Assembly (NCBI RefSeq): GCF_036711975.1
Contig: NW_027248941.1
Span: 2,728,001-2,792,000, forward strand
Direction: 5' to 3'
Length of the DNA: 64,000 nucleotides
Source: Onthophagus taurus
Taxonomy: Eukaryota > Arthropoda > Insecta > Coleoptera > Scarabaeidae
Position numbers and translations under genes: made by a program. The notes below the pieces were generated by a model that worked only from the letters and a program-made list of their open reading frames with translations, was not told where the DNA came from and ran no database searches. Shown piece after piece: positions 12,021 to 22,663 of the stretch. Every line of letters begins with the position of its first letter. Position 1 is the first letter of the stretch.

Positions 12021-12480
12021 TTTAAGAAATTAATTCATTAAAAAGTTGTTGACGTTTAAATTTAATTTGAGGTTATGTTATTATTGTGGTTTTGAAATTT
12101 TAGGTTATGTTATAAACGATTTCGATTAATTAATGTTTTATTGCATTAATTGATTCACTCTTTAATTTTGGCGGCTTATAAAAGATAAGTAAAGATTTTA
12201 AATTAAAAATTTTTAATTTATTTCGCACTTTAAGCGAATTTCAAATCTGCCAACCTTAAATAAATAAAATTAACATTCAAAATTTGAGGTTATGTTATTT
12301 TTCAATTTCACCAACCAAAATAAATTTGACATTTATTGACAGCTCTTAATTTAACAACAAATTGTAGCACATTTTATTCTAATTTTACAGGATTTAGAGA
12401 AGAAAAATGCCGAATATTCCATAAATCGCATAAAACGTACTTTTCAGTGGAAATTGATAATCTAAAATTGTTCGTTTTTG
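12021..12480. repeat. Copy A' of the reductase upstream region
   Basis: The right-hand partner of 9359-10007, beginning about 110 bp upstream of the reductase start codon, so it probably includes that gene's promoter. A conserved CTTATAAAAGATAAGT may contain a TATA-like element, but it lies about 270 bp from the start codon and its role is unproven. Confidence 0.8.
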
Positions 12481-12719
12481 CAGGACGAAAGAAAAAGAAG
12501 ATATAAAAAGAGACCTTGAACAAAATAGATAAACAAGCAACATTTACACAAATATTTTAATAAATTATGTTATGATGAAATAGCAAGGATGTTGAATGAA
12601 TTATCATTGTTGATTCTTTAAGCTGCGAAAATAACAGAAAATTATAATAACGAATAAAATAAGGAAAAGAAGGAAATAATAAAGGGTTATTATACGATGT
12701 ATTGTTGTTTTGAAGAATA
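12481..12719. other. Non-coding spacer
   Basis: AT-rich sequence between the duplicated promoter block and the minisatellite. No coding or structural signal was recognised. Confidence 0.4.
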
Positions 12720-13545
12720 CAGGCTATTACTATTATTGTCTAATCTTTTCCAAGCATTATCTAGGCTTCCATTAGCTATATTTAGTCTTCTATAAGTTGT
12801 GAGTAGTTGCTGCAAGTTTATCTAATCTGCTATTAACAATATCTAGTCTTTTTTTTTGGAGATTTTGTCTTCTGCCAGTAGTATCTAGTCTTCTACAAGC
12901 TGTGCATACTTTTTGCAAGCAATATTTAGCTTTCTGTCTGTAGGATTAGTGTTTTGCCAGTCATATTTTGCCTTCTTCCAGTATTATTGAGATGCCTTTT
13001 CGCAAAATTACTGTGTTTCCAGTTTTTTAATAACAATATCTAGTCCTCTCTTTTCACTATTTCTCTTCTGTCAGTATTATTTAGTCTTCTTTCTGCAGAA
13101 ATAGTGTTTTGCTAGCAGAATCTAGTCTTCTATTAATAATATCTAGTCTTTACCTTGCAGTAATAGCCTTCTGTCAATAATTTCTAGTCTTCTGTCTGCA
13201 AGATTAATGTTCTACCAGTAGTATCTAGTCTTCTACTTACAGTTTCTGTCTTCTGACAATATAACTAGTCTTCTAGAAGCTGTAAATACCATCTACAGGC
13301 AATATTTAGCTTCCTGTCAACAGGATTAGTGTTTTGCCAGCAATATTTTGGCTTCTTCCAGTGCTATTTAGACGTCTATTCGCCGAATTATTGTTTTGCA
13401 ACAGTATCTAGTCTTCTATTAACAATATCTAATATTCTCTTTACAATATTTGTCTTCTACCAGTATTATTTACTGTTCTTTTTGTAGAATTAGCGTTCTG
13501 CCAACAGTATCTAGTCTTCTCCTTGCAGTTTTTGTCTTCCCAAAT
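12720..13545. repeat. Degenerate minisatellite built on TCTAGTCTTCT
   Basis: About 825 bp made of diverged units of roughly 28-35 bp. Recurrent words are TATCTAGTCTTCT, CTGCCAGTAGTATCTAG, GATTAGTGTTTTGCCAG and CAATATTTAGCTTnCTGTC. A longer pattern is also visible: the block starting near 12885 (TTCTACAAGCTGTG) recurs near 13270 (TTCTAGAAGCTGTA) with the same series of words behind it, giving a higher-order period of about 380 bp. A shorter relative lies at 38540-38720 in a dishevelled intron. No reading frame runs through it. Confidence 0.85.
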
Positions 13546-14521
13546 ACTTCTCACTCGACCGATTCATGACAACTCACATCATATTTGAAAATAAGATAAA
13601 CAAGTTTGACCTTCTGAAGGTTATTGAGGTTATGAAACAACAAGATTTATAAATATAGCTCTAAGAAGCGTATTTGGAATCGAACGGTTCCCACTGAACA
13701 ATACGATATGACCTAAATTAGTATTTTTCAGTTCGAAATAAATAAACAAATTGAAATTATTATTTTTCGTACAAGTTTTGTGATAGTTTTTTTAAACGCA
13801 ACCCACTTGCGCCAGAAAGAGCGAACCGTTAAACAGTTGTTAAGCGTAAAAGTTACGTGACTATTTTATTAAAACGCACTTTTATAACTGTACTCGAATT
13901 AAATAAAAAAAAAACTTTAAAAATAGATAAATAAAAAAATTTTACTTTCTTAATTCTTCTTTTTTTTTTGTTAAATCCTAATTCATTTCACTTTCTTTTG
14001 AGAGAGGAGTGAAAACGAAACAAAAAAAAGAGAAAAGAACCAAATCAAACAAAAAGAAGAAATTCGAGGTTTGTTTGAAAACGTTTTGTAACAAAAAAAA
14101 ATTACACAATTCTATTTTCTTTTCGAATCGATTTTTTGCTTACCCAATATCAATTTGATTTTGTTATCGAAATCGGCAAATTTCTTTATATACAACACCT
14201 AATAATCTCATTAATTAAATAAAAGTGTGTCATTTAAATCTTTTGAAATAATTTAGATTCAAATTTAAACGGCAACAACAAACGCAATAACAATAAATTA
14301 AATATTTACCCTTTTAACGTTTAATTTAATTGAATTAACTTTTTTTTTAACACTAAATTTGTTTCTTTGATTCTCCACGAACTGAACGAAAAGGAATGGT
14401 TAGGTTCTTTAAAATGTTCAGGTAGAAATCGTTTCAAAAAATGGGAGGGGAAAAGTAAACGAAATAAGAAAAAATGTGCTGCTTAGAATAGGTTAAGGCT
14501 AACAAATTTATTTCGTCGTTT
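13546..14521. other. Non-coding region downstream of ELP5
   Basis: AT-rich DNA with purine-rich runs near 13990-14100. It contains several AATAAA/TTTATT words that could serve ELP5 on the minus strand. No gene was seen. Confidence 0.4.
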
Positions 14522-15770
14522 TTAAATATCTAAGTCATCATCAGGATCTTCTTCATCCCAATCATCATTCTCATCTAAATGATAAACAATTTGCACGCCT
14601 CCTTCTTCTTTTTGGGGGTTATAACTAAATAAATTAATCTTATTTACACCTCATAATCATAATATAACAATTAATACTAACGTTGGATGAAAAGGTAAAA
14701 CTAATTTATCCTTTTCCTTCCGTTCATGTTCCTCGAGGCTAATTTTAAAGGTAGTCAATTGATCGGGGATAACCTCCTCCCCGATCGATCCCTCCATTAA
14801 CCTTTTAACATCAATTTTATCGATGGGTTTCGTTTTAACACCATCCCGATCGATCCAAAACTCCTCCAACGATTTAATCACCTTCCCCGACGACTTTTTA
14901 TATTTATACAAAACGCGGAAATTATTTCCCCTCAAAAATTTCGGCTCAAGCGATATTACAAACGTCGATAAATGCTCTAAATAACGCACCACATTGCGTT
15001 CTTCGAGAATATCTCGATGTAGCACCGCAATTATTTGTATTTCAACTAAAAAATTAAAATTAATCAATTAAACGTCATTTAACTGTCAAATGAATGTCAT
15101 TTTAATAAACGTCACTTTTGACGTTTTAAAAAATTTATCAATTCGCACCTAATAAATCAATATTGATTCTTTTTATTATCATAGGTGCCAATTCCTTTTT
15201 TATTAACGAAAAATTCCAAATGGCATAATAAAATTCGCTAGAATTATAATAAAAAAGTTTACATCCGCGAAAAGTAAATGTACATTTTAATATTTACACA
15301 TAACCTTGACGTTTAACTCATAAATAAAATATAATACGTACTCCCTTTATTTTGTATCAACTCGTTAATCCACTTGTACGTTTGGTGGAACCCATATTCG
15401 TTTATAACGTGCACTAAGGAGTCAATAATAACGACCGAGACCCTCGATAACTCCGATATCACCTCGTCTAACCGATTTTTACCATCCTTTTTTAGCCAGC
15501 CTTTAATGTCGGAGCAAAAATCGTGGACTTTCACGTCCGGGCGCACTTTTTGCCCCAATCTGCCTTCGAAAACGAAATAATGAACGTGTTTGAAGTGCTT
15601 AACCCGATGGTTTATGATCGAGGTTAGGAAATCCGTCGACCTAACCTCAATCGTATCTACAAACGTAATTAATTTAAATAATTTTAATTATAACAATCAA
15701 ATTAAGATTTACCTTCGATTAAAATGAATTTTGAGTAAGGTGGTTTAAATAATAAATCCGGGAGAAGCAT
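14522..15770 (-). CDS. Elp5: Elongator complex protein 5
   Basis: Subunit of the Elp4-5-6 ring of Elongator, a RecA-like ATPase-fold assembly needed for wobble-uridine tRNA modification. Four exons (15770-15713, 15656-15342, 15045-14682, 14624-14522) encode 279 residues. The strongest marker is the C-terminal tail DEEDPDDDLDI, the signature end of animal ELP5. Upstream, FILIEDTIEVRST, VVIIDSLVHVI and EIQIIAVLHRDILEE match the RecA-like core layout. The KERK-rich LPF segment before the tail also fits. The family evolves fast, so the tail carries most of the weight. It diverges from VPS41 across about 295 bp. Confidence 0.92.
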
Positions 15771-16064
15771 TTTCTTGATGAATGATGTTTACGATTTTGG
15801 GGGAATTTCGTTTTATTTTATTTCTTTTAACATTCAATTTTAAAATAATTTATGAATGAATTTAACTTATTAATTTAACGTTAGATTATTATTAATAATT
15901 AATAAATTAAATAAAATTAATTAAAATCTGTTAAGAAAAAAATAAAATAAAAAAATTAAGTTGGTAGCAATGATTGTCACTTAATACACCAAAAATAATT
16001 TTATCTTTTGTATTAATTTAACAACAAAATAATGTTTAAATAACCGTAATTATTGTTATAAAGG
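15771..16064. promoter_or_regulatory. Bidirectional promoter region between ELP5 and VPS41
   Basis: 294 bp between two divergent start codons, almost entirely A and T. An AAGTTGGTAG word occurs at about 15959. No TATA box with a matching initiator was recognised. Confidence 0.45.
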
Positions 16065-19000
16065 ATGTCCGAGCCAAGTACAAACGTAATCGAATCAAAT
16101 TTAATTCATTAATCCACTTCGAATAAAAAAAAATATATAAATGTAATTTATAGGTTATGTTTTGTTTTTAGGACTCCCAAAGTACTGATTTAGCGAGTCC
16201 CGATGAAGAAGACGACGAACCAAAACTAAAATATTTAAGATTATCGAACGATTTGCATAAAATTTTAGAAAGCGATGCTGTTAAATGTATTTCCGTTCAC
16301 CCAAAGGTACAAAAATTTACCAATTAATTAATTAATTTATTTTTGGTTAGTTTATTTGTGTAGGAACCGATTGGGGGGCAATCCACGTGTTGGACCACCA
16401 AGGGAATGGGGTTAAAGATAAAAAGTTGCAACCCCACACCGTCGGAGTTAACCAAATCTCGATCGATTCTCGAGGTGAATTCATCGCTTCATGTTCCGAT
16501 GATGGAAAAGTTTCAATTCACGGTTTATACACGAAAGAGGATGTCGTCATTAATTTAGGGAGATTAATTAAAACCGTCGGGTTGGATCCGTTTTATTATA
16601 AAGGGGGGGTGAATAAACGATTTATAACCGGTAAATTTAAAAAAATAATTAATTTGAGAATTAATTTTTTAATTTTAGGTGATGAGAAATTAACTTTACA
16701 CGAAAAGACTTTATTTGGACGCTCAAAATCCACGGTATTATCGTTTAGCGAGGGATTAGTATCAAGTTTGGCGTGGAGTGATAATTTTATCGCTTGGAGT
16801 AGTGATATCGGAGTTCGAGTTTATGATATGAGCGCTCGGTGCTCTTTGGGGCTAATTAAATGGGAGGATCGCCCCGGAATTTCCCCCTCTAATTTTAAAT
16901 GTAACTTAATTTGGTCGGACGGTCATACTTTGTTGATTGGATGGGTTGATATGGTTCGGATTTGCGTTATTCGGAGGAGGAGTGTTAACGAATTGGGGAA
17001 TAAAGAGTTGTCTGAGTTTTTAGTTGACCCAAGTAAGTTGATATTGATTTTAAAATATAAAAATTAATTTAATTTTTTAGTTTCAGCTTTTCGAACTGAT
17101 TTTTTTATAAGTGGAATCGCCCCGTTGAGTCACCAATTAGTTTTGTTGGGGTTTCCCAAAGAAACTGATAAAGAAGGGAGATCGTTACACCCCGAATTAC
17201 ATATAGCTCGTTATAAAGAGAATGATTACGCTGAGATTTACGCCGATAGCTTATCATTGAGGGGGTACCAACATTACAAAGTTAATAATTACCATTTAGA
17301 TGTTTTAATTGAAGAAAATCGTTTTTTTATTGTTGCCCCAAAAGATGTTGTGGTTGCTAGTTTATTCGATGTTGATGATCGAATACAATGGTTAATCGAA
17401 CAAAGGTAATTCAAAATTATTTTTTGTACCTTGTTCTCCTGATCTTTATGCCTGATGACGTCGGATAAATCTTTTCCTTTTCCATGCACTTCCTCTGGTT
17501 CCTGACTAATTACTTTATGTCTGCTAGAGTCTTTCCTCTCTTCTTCCCAACTTCTGCTATTCTTTCCTTCCACTATTGTGTTATCTTCCATTCTAATTAT
17601 GTGGGCCTGCCCAACCCACATAATTAGAACCAACCCATCCTAATTATGTGGTTGCATTCTCTCTATTTTGCTTGATCTACTCCCAGTGTTATTTCCTCAT
17701 TCCTTATCCTATCCCACTTCGCCTTCCCCACTATTTTCTGTAATAATTTCATTTCCATTGCTGTGATCTTTTCTACTTGTTTATCTTGGAGTGCCTATGA
17801 TTAGGTTTATATCGGTGTACATCTTAGTATAGAGATAAGTCACGTTAAATCATCTTAATTTATTGTCCTCTACATGTCCCTGCTCTGTGTCAGTTCTTAT
17901 GTGAATCACCTGTATAAAGTATTTTTAATGTAGATTAGAAATATGTCAAAATTGAGGTTGTCATTTTAAACCTGAAGTTAGTTATCATATAATAGACAAA
18001 TGGACACCTTCATGGTGTAATTCTTTATTAAAAAAAAACCTTTAAAATGAGTCCAAAAACATGATGCATTTATCTTAAAAAACAACAAAGTTATAATAAA
18101 AAATATTAAAATTTCAATTACCAACATAATTTTTAAATATTATTACCAACCTTAATTTTTTTCTATTGAATTTTTGTTTTTGTGATAAATTTTGAGACAT
18201 TTTATAAGAATTAAGAATATGTCAAAATGACATTGACATTTTTAAGCTCATTTTAAAGATTTTTCACGACAACTACAAATATGTCAAAATTAATGATTTT
18301 TTTTGGTAAATATTGAAATGTACTTAATAAGAATCAAAAATGCTTTTATTTGATACCAAACACGATATGTTTGGGTTAAAAAATAAAAAAGTTTGGTTAA
18401 AAACTGTCAAATGTCAAAATTAAATATAACGATTTTTTGATAAATATGGAATCAAACATGCTTTCATTTGATACGAAACTTGATATGTTTATGTGTAAAA
18501 TAAAACAGTTAGGTATAATCTGTCAAATGTCAAATAATCGCAATTTTTTTAGGCAAAAAAATTAAGATATCTCGATAACGGTTGATGATAAAAGGGTCGA
18601 GTTTGAGTTCATTTTAAAGGATTTTTAATTTTCTATCCGTTTATTTAAAAAAAAAACATGTTTATAGCTAAAAAAATTTTCTGAATTGATCCTTATTAAG
18701 ACATCTTTCTATACTTAGTTTTTTGAATTTTTTTGAATATTAATTAATTAATTTATTTTTTAGTAAATACAAAGAAGCACTCGATGTGGTTTTGCAATCA
18801 AAAAAGGGTGAGATGAAAAAGTACACGAAAGAAAGCGTGGGAATCGCTTATTTAGACTTTTTGATACAAAAATATAAATTCGATGAAGCCGGAGAGTTGT
18901 GTTTTCGGATTTTTGGTGATAATAAAAAGTTGTGGGAGGAGGAGATTTTTAAATTCGCCCAATCGCATCATTTGAGATCGATTAGTAGGTTTATTCCGGT

Positions 19001-20569
19001 CTCGAAAGAGAACCGATTGAGCCCTCAAATCTATGAGATGGTTTTATACGAGTATCTAGTCTTAGATTCTAAAGTAAATCGATTAATTAATTATTAATTT
19101 TAATTAATAACTTGTTTGTAGGGATTTTTAAATTTAATTAAGTCTTGGGATCACACGCTTTATAATATACACGCGGTCATCAGTGCTTTATTAGGACATA
19201 TTGTAATAACAGATCAAGATAAAGTCGTTTATTACGAAGCTTTGGCTATTTTGTATTCTTATGATAAACAATACGATAAATGTTTAGCTACGTATCTCAA
19301 GTAAGCATTAATAAAGGATAATTACGACGATTAAATTTAATTTTTTAGGTTAAAGCACAAAGATGTATTCAGATTTATCCGGGAACGTAAACTTTACTAT
19401 ATCATTTCCGATTTAGTCGTCGATTTGATGAATTTAGACCATGAGGAGACAATAAATTTATTATTGGAGAAGGAGCAGGGGGTGGACCCTGAGATAATTG
19501 TTGAAAAATTAAAAGACCACGAACTACATTTATACAGGGTACTTAATTAACCCAACAATTCATTTTTATTAATTCGAATCTTTTTAGTATTTAGATTCGT
19601 ACACGAAAAAGAACCCAACGGGGCAATTCCACGGATTATTAGTACGATTGTACGCGATATACGACCGGGATAAATTATTACCGTTTTTACAACGCTCCGA
19701 TAGCTACCCAATACAAAACGCGCTCAATATTTGTAGAAATGCTAAGTTTTACCCCGAAATGGTGCATTTATTAGGTTGGAGTTTGTTTTAATTAAATAAA
19801 AAATTAATTGATGTGGTTTTAGATCGGATCGGAGACACCAAAGAAGCTTTAGGATTAATTATGAACGAGTTAAAAGATATGCAAAAAGCAATTTTGTTCT
19901 GCCAAGAACATAATGATTCGGATTTATGGAACGATTTAATCGAATACACGATTAAAAAACCAGGTAATTTAAACATAACCTAAAAATTTAAATAAATGAA
20001 AGGCAATGCTACCAACTTAAATTTAAATTTGACAGTTTTAATCTAAAAATAATTTTTTAGAATGCATCACATTTTTGCTCAGAAATATTGGGAATTACGT
20101 CGATCCGACGATTTTAATCAATAAAATTGAGAAGGATGCGAAAATCCCCGATGTTAAAAATTCGTTGGTGAAAATGCTTTGTGATTATAGCTTGCAGGTA
20201 AATAAATCGTTTTAAATTAATCTTTAATTACGTTAATTTGATTAATAAAATAGCTAGCGATTAAAGAAGGATGTAAAAAGATTTTATCATCGGATTATTT
20301 TGAGTTGCACAATAAATTGGTGATTCGTCAACAAAAAGGGATTAATATTTGTGATGAGATGGTCTGCTCGGGATGTCGAAAACAAATTATTTCTAAAGGT
20401 ACCTAATTTTTGGTTAATTACGTTTATATTAATCAATTTTGTTTTAGATTGTAACCGTTCCAACGATATAATTTTGTATTATTGTAGCCACTCCTTCCAT
20501 AAAACGTGTTTACCTCAAGATCAAGATGTGACGAGTTGCGCCGTTTGCCACCCAATTAAAAGAAAATAA
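16065..20569 (+). CDS. Vps41: VPS41, HOPS complex subunit
   Basis: HOPS tethering subunit for fusion of late endosomes, autophagosomes and regulated-secretory vesicles with lysosomes. Thirteen exons join in frame to 841 residues: 16065-16085, 16172-16306, 16351-16630, 16679-17032, 17081-17405, 18764-19073, 19122-19300, 19349-19538, 19588-19774, 19823-19963, 20061-20197, 20254-20398 and 20448-20569. An acidic N-terminal tail with [12 protein letters not shown] leads into a WD-like beta-propeller. A clathrin-heavy-chain-type helical repeat follows, and a C-terminal RING-H2 zinc finger (CSGC ... CSHSFHKTC ... CAVC). The first exon encodes only seven residues. Intron 5 (17406-18763) is much longer than the others because it holds a LINE fragment and an AT-rich repeat. 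Confidence 0.96.
17409..17835 (-). mobile_element. Truncated 3' end of a LINE (non-LTR retrotransposon)
   Basis: On the minus strand, broken frames read [20 protein letters not shown] and, further on, [14 protein letters not shown]. These correspond to the tail of LINE reverse transcriptases, where xxEMKFLRRxxG...DRIRNE is followed by WxGHVxRM. Only the extreme C-terminal part remains, with stop codons and a frame change. A CTAATTATGTGG word occurs three times between 17590 and 17655, once inverted, apparently from small local duplications. Typical dead 5'-truncated copy. Confidence 0.7.
17930..18700. repeat. Unclassified AT-rich interspersed repeat in VPS41 intron 5
   Basis: Two modules are recognisable elsewhere in the window. 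The left part (17930-18190) is the reverse complement of 37735-38060. The right part (18350-18650) matches 38100-38260 and 35632-35770 in direct orientation, sharing GATAACGGTT, GGTCGAGTTTG and TTCATTTTAAAGGATTTTTA. The opposite orientation of the halves suggests a foldback-type or rearranged element. No coding frame was found, so it is non-autonomous or not a transposon. Confidence 0.65.
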
Positions 20570-20907
20570 CGTTTTTTTTAACTCTCCTAATTTTATAAAA
20601 TTAATTTATATCACACAATTTATATTAATAAGTGTTAATAAAAATAATCTTTTTAGAAATTGAATATAACCTAAAAATTAAATTTTTTGTAAACATAAAA
20701 AATCAAAAAGTTCCTAAATTGAATTCCAATTATTTGCTTGTTTAATTTCGATTTTTTTGATTTAAAACGATTAATTATTTATTTATTAATTATTTAATGA
20801 AAACAATAAAAAATTAATAAATAAATAAAAAGTAATACTACCAACTTAAATTTTGTGATTATTTTTTGACAGTTCTAACTTAAAAATTTTGGATATTTAG
20901 CAAAAAG
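20570..20907. other. Convergent 3' intergenic region
   Basis: Lies between the VPS41 stop and the CATIP-like stop. AT-rich, with ACCAACTTAAATTTT near 20840 and a TTGACAG word. It must hold both 3' UTRs. No gene. Confidence 0.5.
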
Positions 20908-22458
20908 TTAATAAAAATAATCATTTTTAGGCATATGCGTCGGAGAGAAACTCATAAAATGATTCATAGTAAAATCGAGGATATCCTCGGGTTTTAATAG
21001 CAATATAGCGTTGATATAATCCATGATGATTCCCTTAAATTCGGGGTGATCCCCCATATACGATTTAATCCTCATTTCAGCGCGCACCTTTTCGTCTAAA
21101 TAATTCGAAAATAATTGCATATCACCCTCCCAGTTATGCTTTAACAAGATTTGCTCATTCCCACAGGGTTTTTGGTTGGACACTTTCGCCATTGGATTCA
21201 CCTGAAGGAAATACGGAGTTCCCTCCCATTCTTGCCGTATTAATTGGCCTTGCAATGTGAGGGTTGTGTAACATTTGTGTTCGATTCCACATTCTTCGAT
21301 TATCGTACGTTCTATTTTGCAGATGTCAAGTTTTACATCGTTGATTAATTCGCTTTCGGGGCCGGTGCAGTCATAAATATTTCTGCACATGTCTCCGTTT
21401 ATGTACATGGCGGATAATTCGAACACCCCGATGTAACGGATTATGGCTAAATAACGGTGTAGGAGGAAATTGGTGCCTTCGGCTATGTATTTTGAGGCTT
21501 TTCCAAAGCTGTAGAATTTCCTATCATCTAAATTTTCCAATGTTGATTTATGTTTCACGTAGTAATAATTTTTTACCATCCCAACGTATAAATCTTTCTC
21601 GTTTACTTTTAATTTTGGTTGTTTTGAGCTTGAATCACTTGAAACACTTTTCTTAGAATTAGTATCACTCTTTTTAGAACTGTCATTCTTTTTAGAATTA
21701 GATCCACTTCTCATTAAGCTAACTTCCCCCCCATCTTTATTAAGGACACAAAATTCCCTCCGTAACTCTTCGATTGTGTGCATCTCGCGGTCAACCCAAC
21801 TCGTAATGCAACTTCCCGCGTTTGAGCCGTTATAATCAAACTGAGATTGAACGTGGATTAAAAACTTGGTTTTCCCCCGATCGTTTTGCACCCCCAAACC
21901 ATCCTCCATCCCAATACAATTGTCATTTAAATCATCACATCCATCAATATCCCCAGAAATGGGCTCATTAATCCCCACGATTTCTTTGTGCTCTTTATTA
22001 AAAATTCTTTGTAAACGAATTTCGATGTTTTCGCAGGCTTTTCTGTCCGAAGGTTGTTTCCCCAGCGCTTTTTGTATGTCTAAGCACATCCCCCCAACAG
22101 GGATCTCCGCACCTTTCTCGTCCAAACAAGAAACCATCAAGTTTTCGCGAAACGTTAAAGCCTCGTACATCTCATCGTCGATTTCAAAATCATCAATAAC
22201 CGCTTTAAAATCGAGTAATTCTCTTTGATTGTGACAAGCGGCTCTGGCTTCGTAATTTTCTTTGATGCATTCCCTCTCCTCGAATCGCCTCAAGATCTCT
22301 TCAAGAATCTCTTTGATTCGCTCCTCGGTGAAATTGGTTAAAGACACCGAAGAGCCCTCTTCGCCACCTCCATGGTCGCCTTGATATTGTAAGTATCTCA
22401 AAATGTCTTCGCTTATTGCCAAAGGGACTTTGTCGTCACCGAGAAGATTAAGATCCAT
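20908..22458 (-). CDS. CATIP-like ciliogenesis protein (tentative)
   Basis: A single-exon frame of 516 residues, unusual beside its intron-rich neighbours. The N-terminal third is acidic and coil-prone; the middle holds a low-complexity Ser/Lys stretch (about residues 250-285). The C-terminal half has a series SFGKASKYIAEGTNFLLHRY ... AMYINGDMCRNIYDCTG ... KIERTIIEE ... WEGDMQLFSNYLDEK. It ends with a short helical segment, IIMDYINAILLLKPEDILDF, that resembles an RIIa-type docking helix. From memory this order fits ciliogenesis-associated TTC17-interacting protein (CATIP), which would place it in actin and cilium biology, but similarity is weak and no motif is decisive. It diverges from the dehydrogenase across about 205 bp. 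Confidence 0.5.
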   Translation of the reverse strand: MDLNLLGDDKVPLAISEDILRYLQYQGDHGGGEEGSSVSLTNFTEERIKEILEEILRRFEERECIKENYEARAACHNQRELLDFKAVIDDFEIDDEMYEALTFRENLMVSCLDEKGAEIPVGGMCLDIQKALGKQPSDRKACENIEIRLQRIFNKEHKEIVGINEPISGDIDGCDDLNDNCIGMEDGLGVQNDRGKTKFLIHVQSQFDYNGSNAGSCITSWVDREMHTIEELRREFCVLNKDGGEVSLMRSGSNSKKNDSSKKSDTNSKKSVSSDSSSKQPKLKVNEKDLYVGMVKNYYYVKHKSTLENLDDRKFYSFGKASKYIAEGTNFLLHRYLAIIRYIGVFELSAMYINGDMCRNIYDCTGPESELINDVKLDICKIERTIIEECGIEHKCYTTLTLQGQLIRQEWEGTPYFLQVNPMAKVSNQKPCGNEQILLKHNWEGDMQLFSNYLDEKVRAEMRIKSYMGDHPEFKGIIMDYINAILLLKPEDILDFTMNHFMSFSPTHMPKNDYFY

Positions 22459-22663
22459 TTTTTAAATGTTAAAAAGTAATTTCGAATTTTTGACGTTTCT
22501 CAATGTCAAAAAAAATAAATAAGCGACTTCGTGATAAAATTAAAATTAAATTGAATTAACGAGTTTTTAATGTGAAAGGTCATCTTCAGGGTCAATTAAA
22601 ACATTGATATTGAATAAAATTGTTTTGGTACTGGCAAAGTTGTTTTCTTCTAAGTCTAATAAG

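Noticed and set aside
16357-16389. Alternative exon 3 start of VPS41 at TGTGTAG
   Set aside because: The acceptor at 16350 preserves the conserved FICVGTDWG segment; the later one deletes it.
17598-17650. Possible hairpin terminator or structured RNA at CCACATAATTA palindromes
   Set aside because: It lies inside the LINE remnant and is explained by small repeated duplications of one word.
22604-22663. Earlier start for the zinc dehydrogenase
   Set aside because: The extra 20 residues are not family-like, and the family begins at MKAIRFDP-type sequence.
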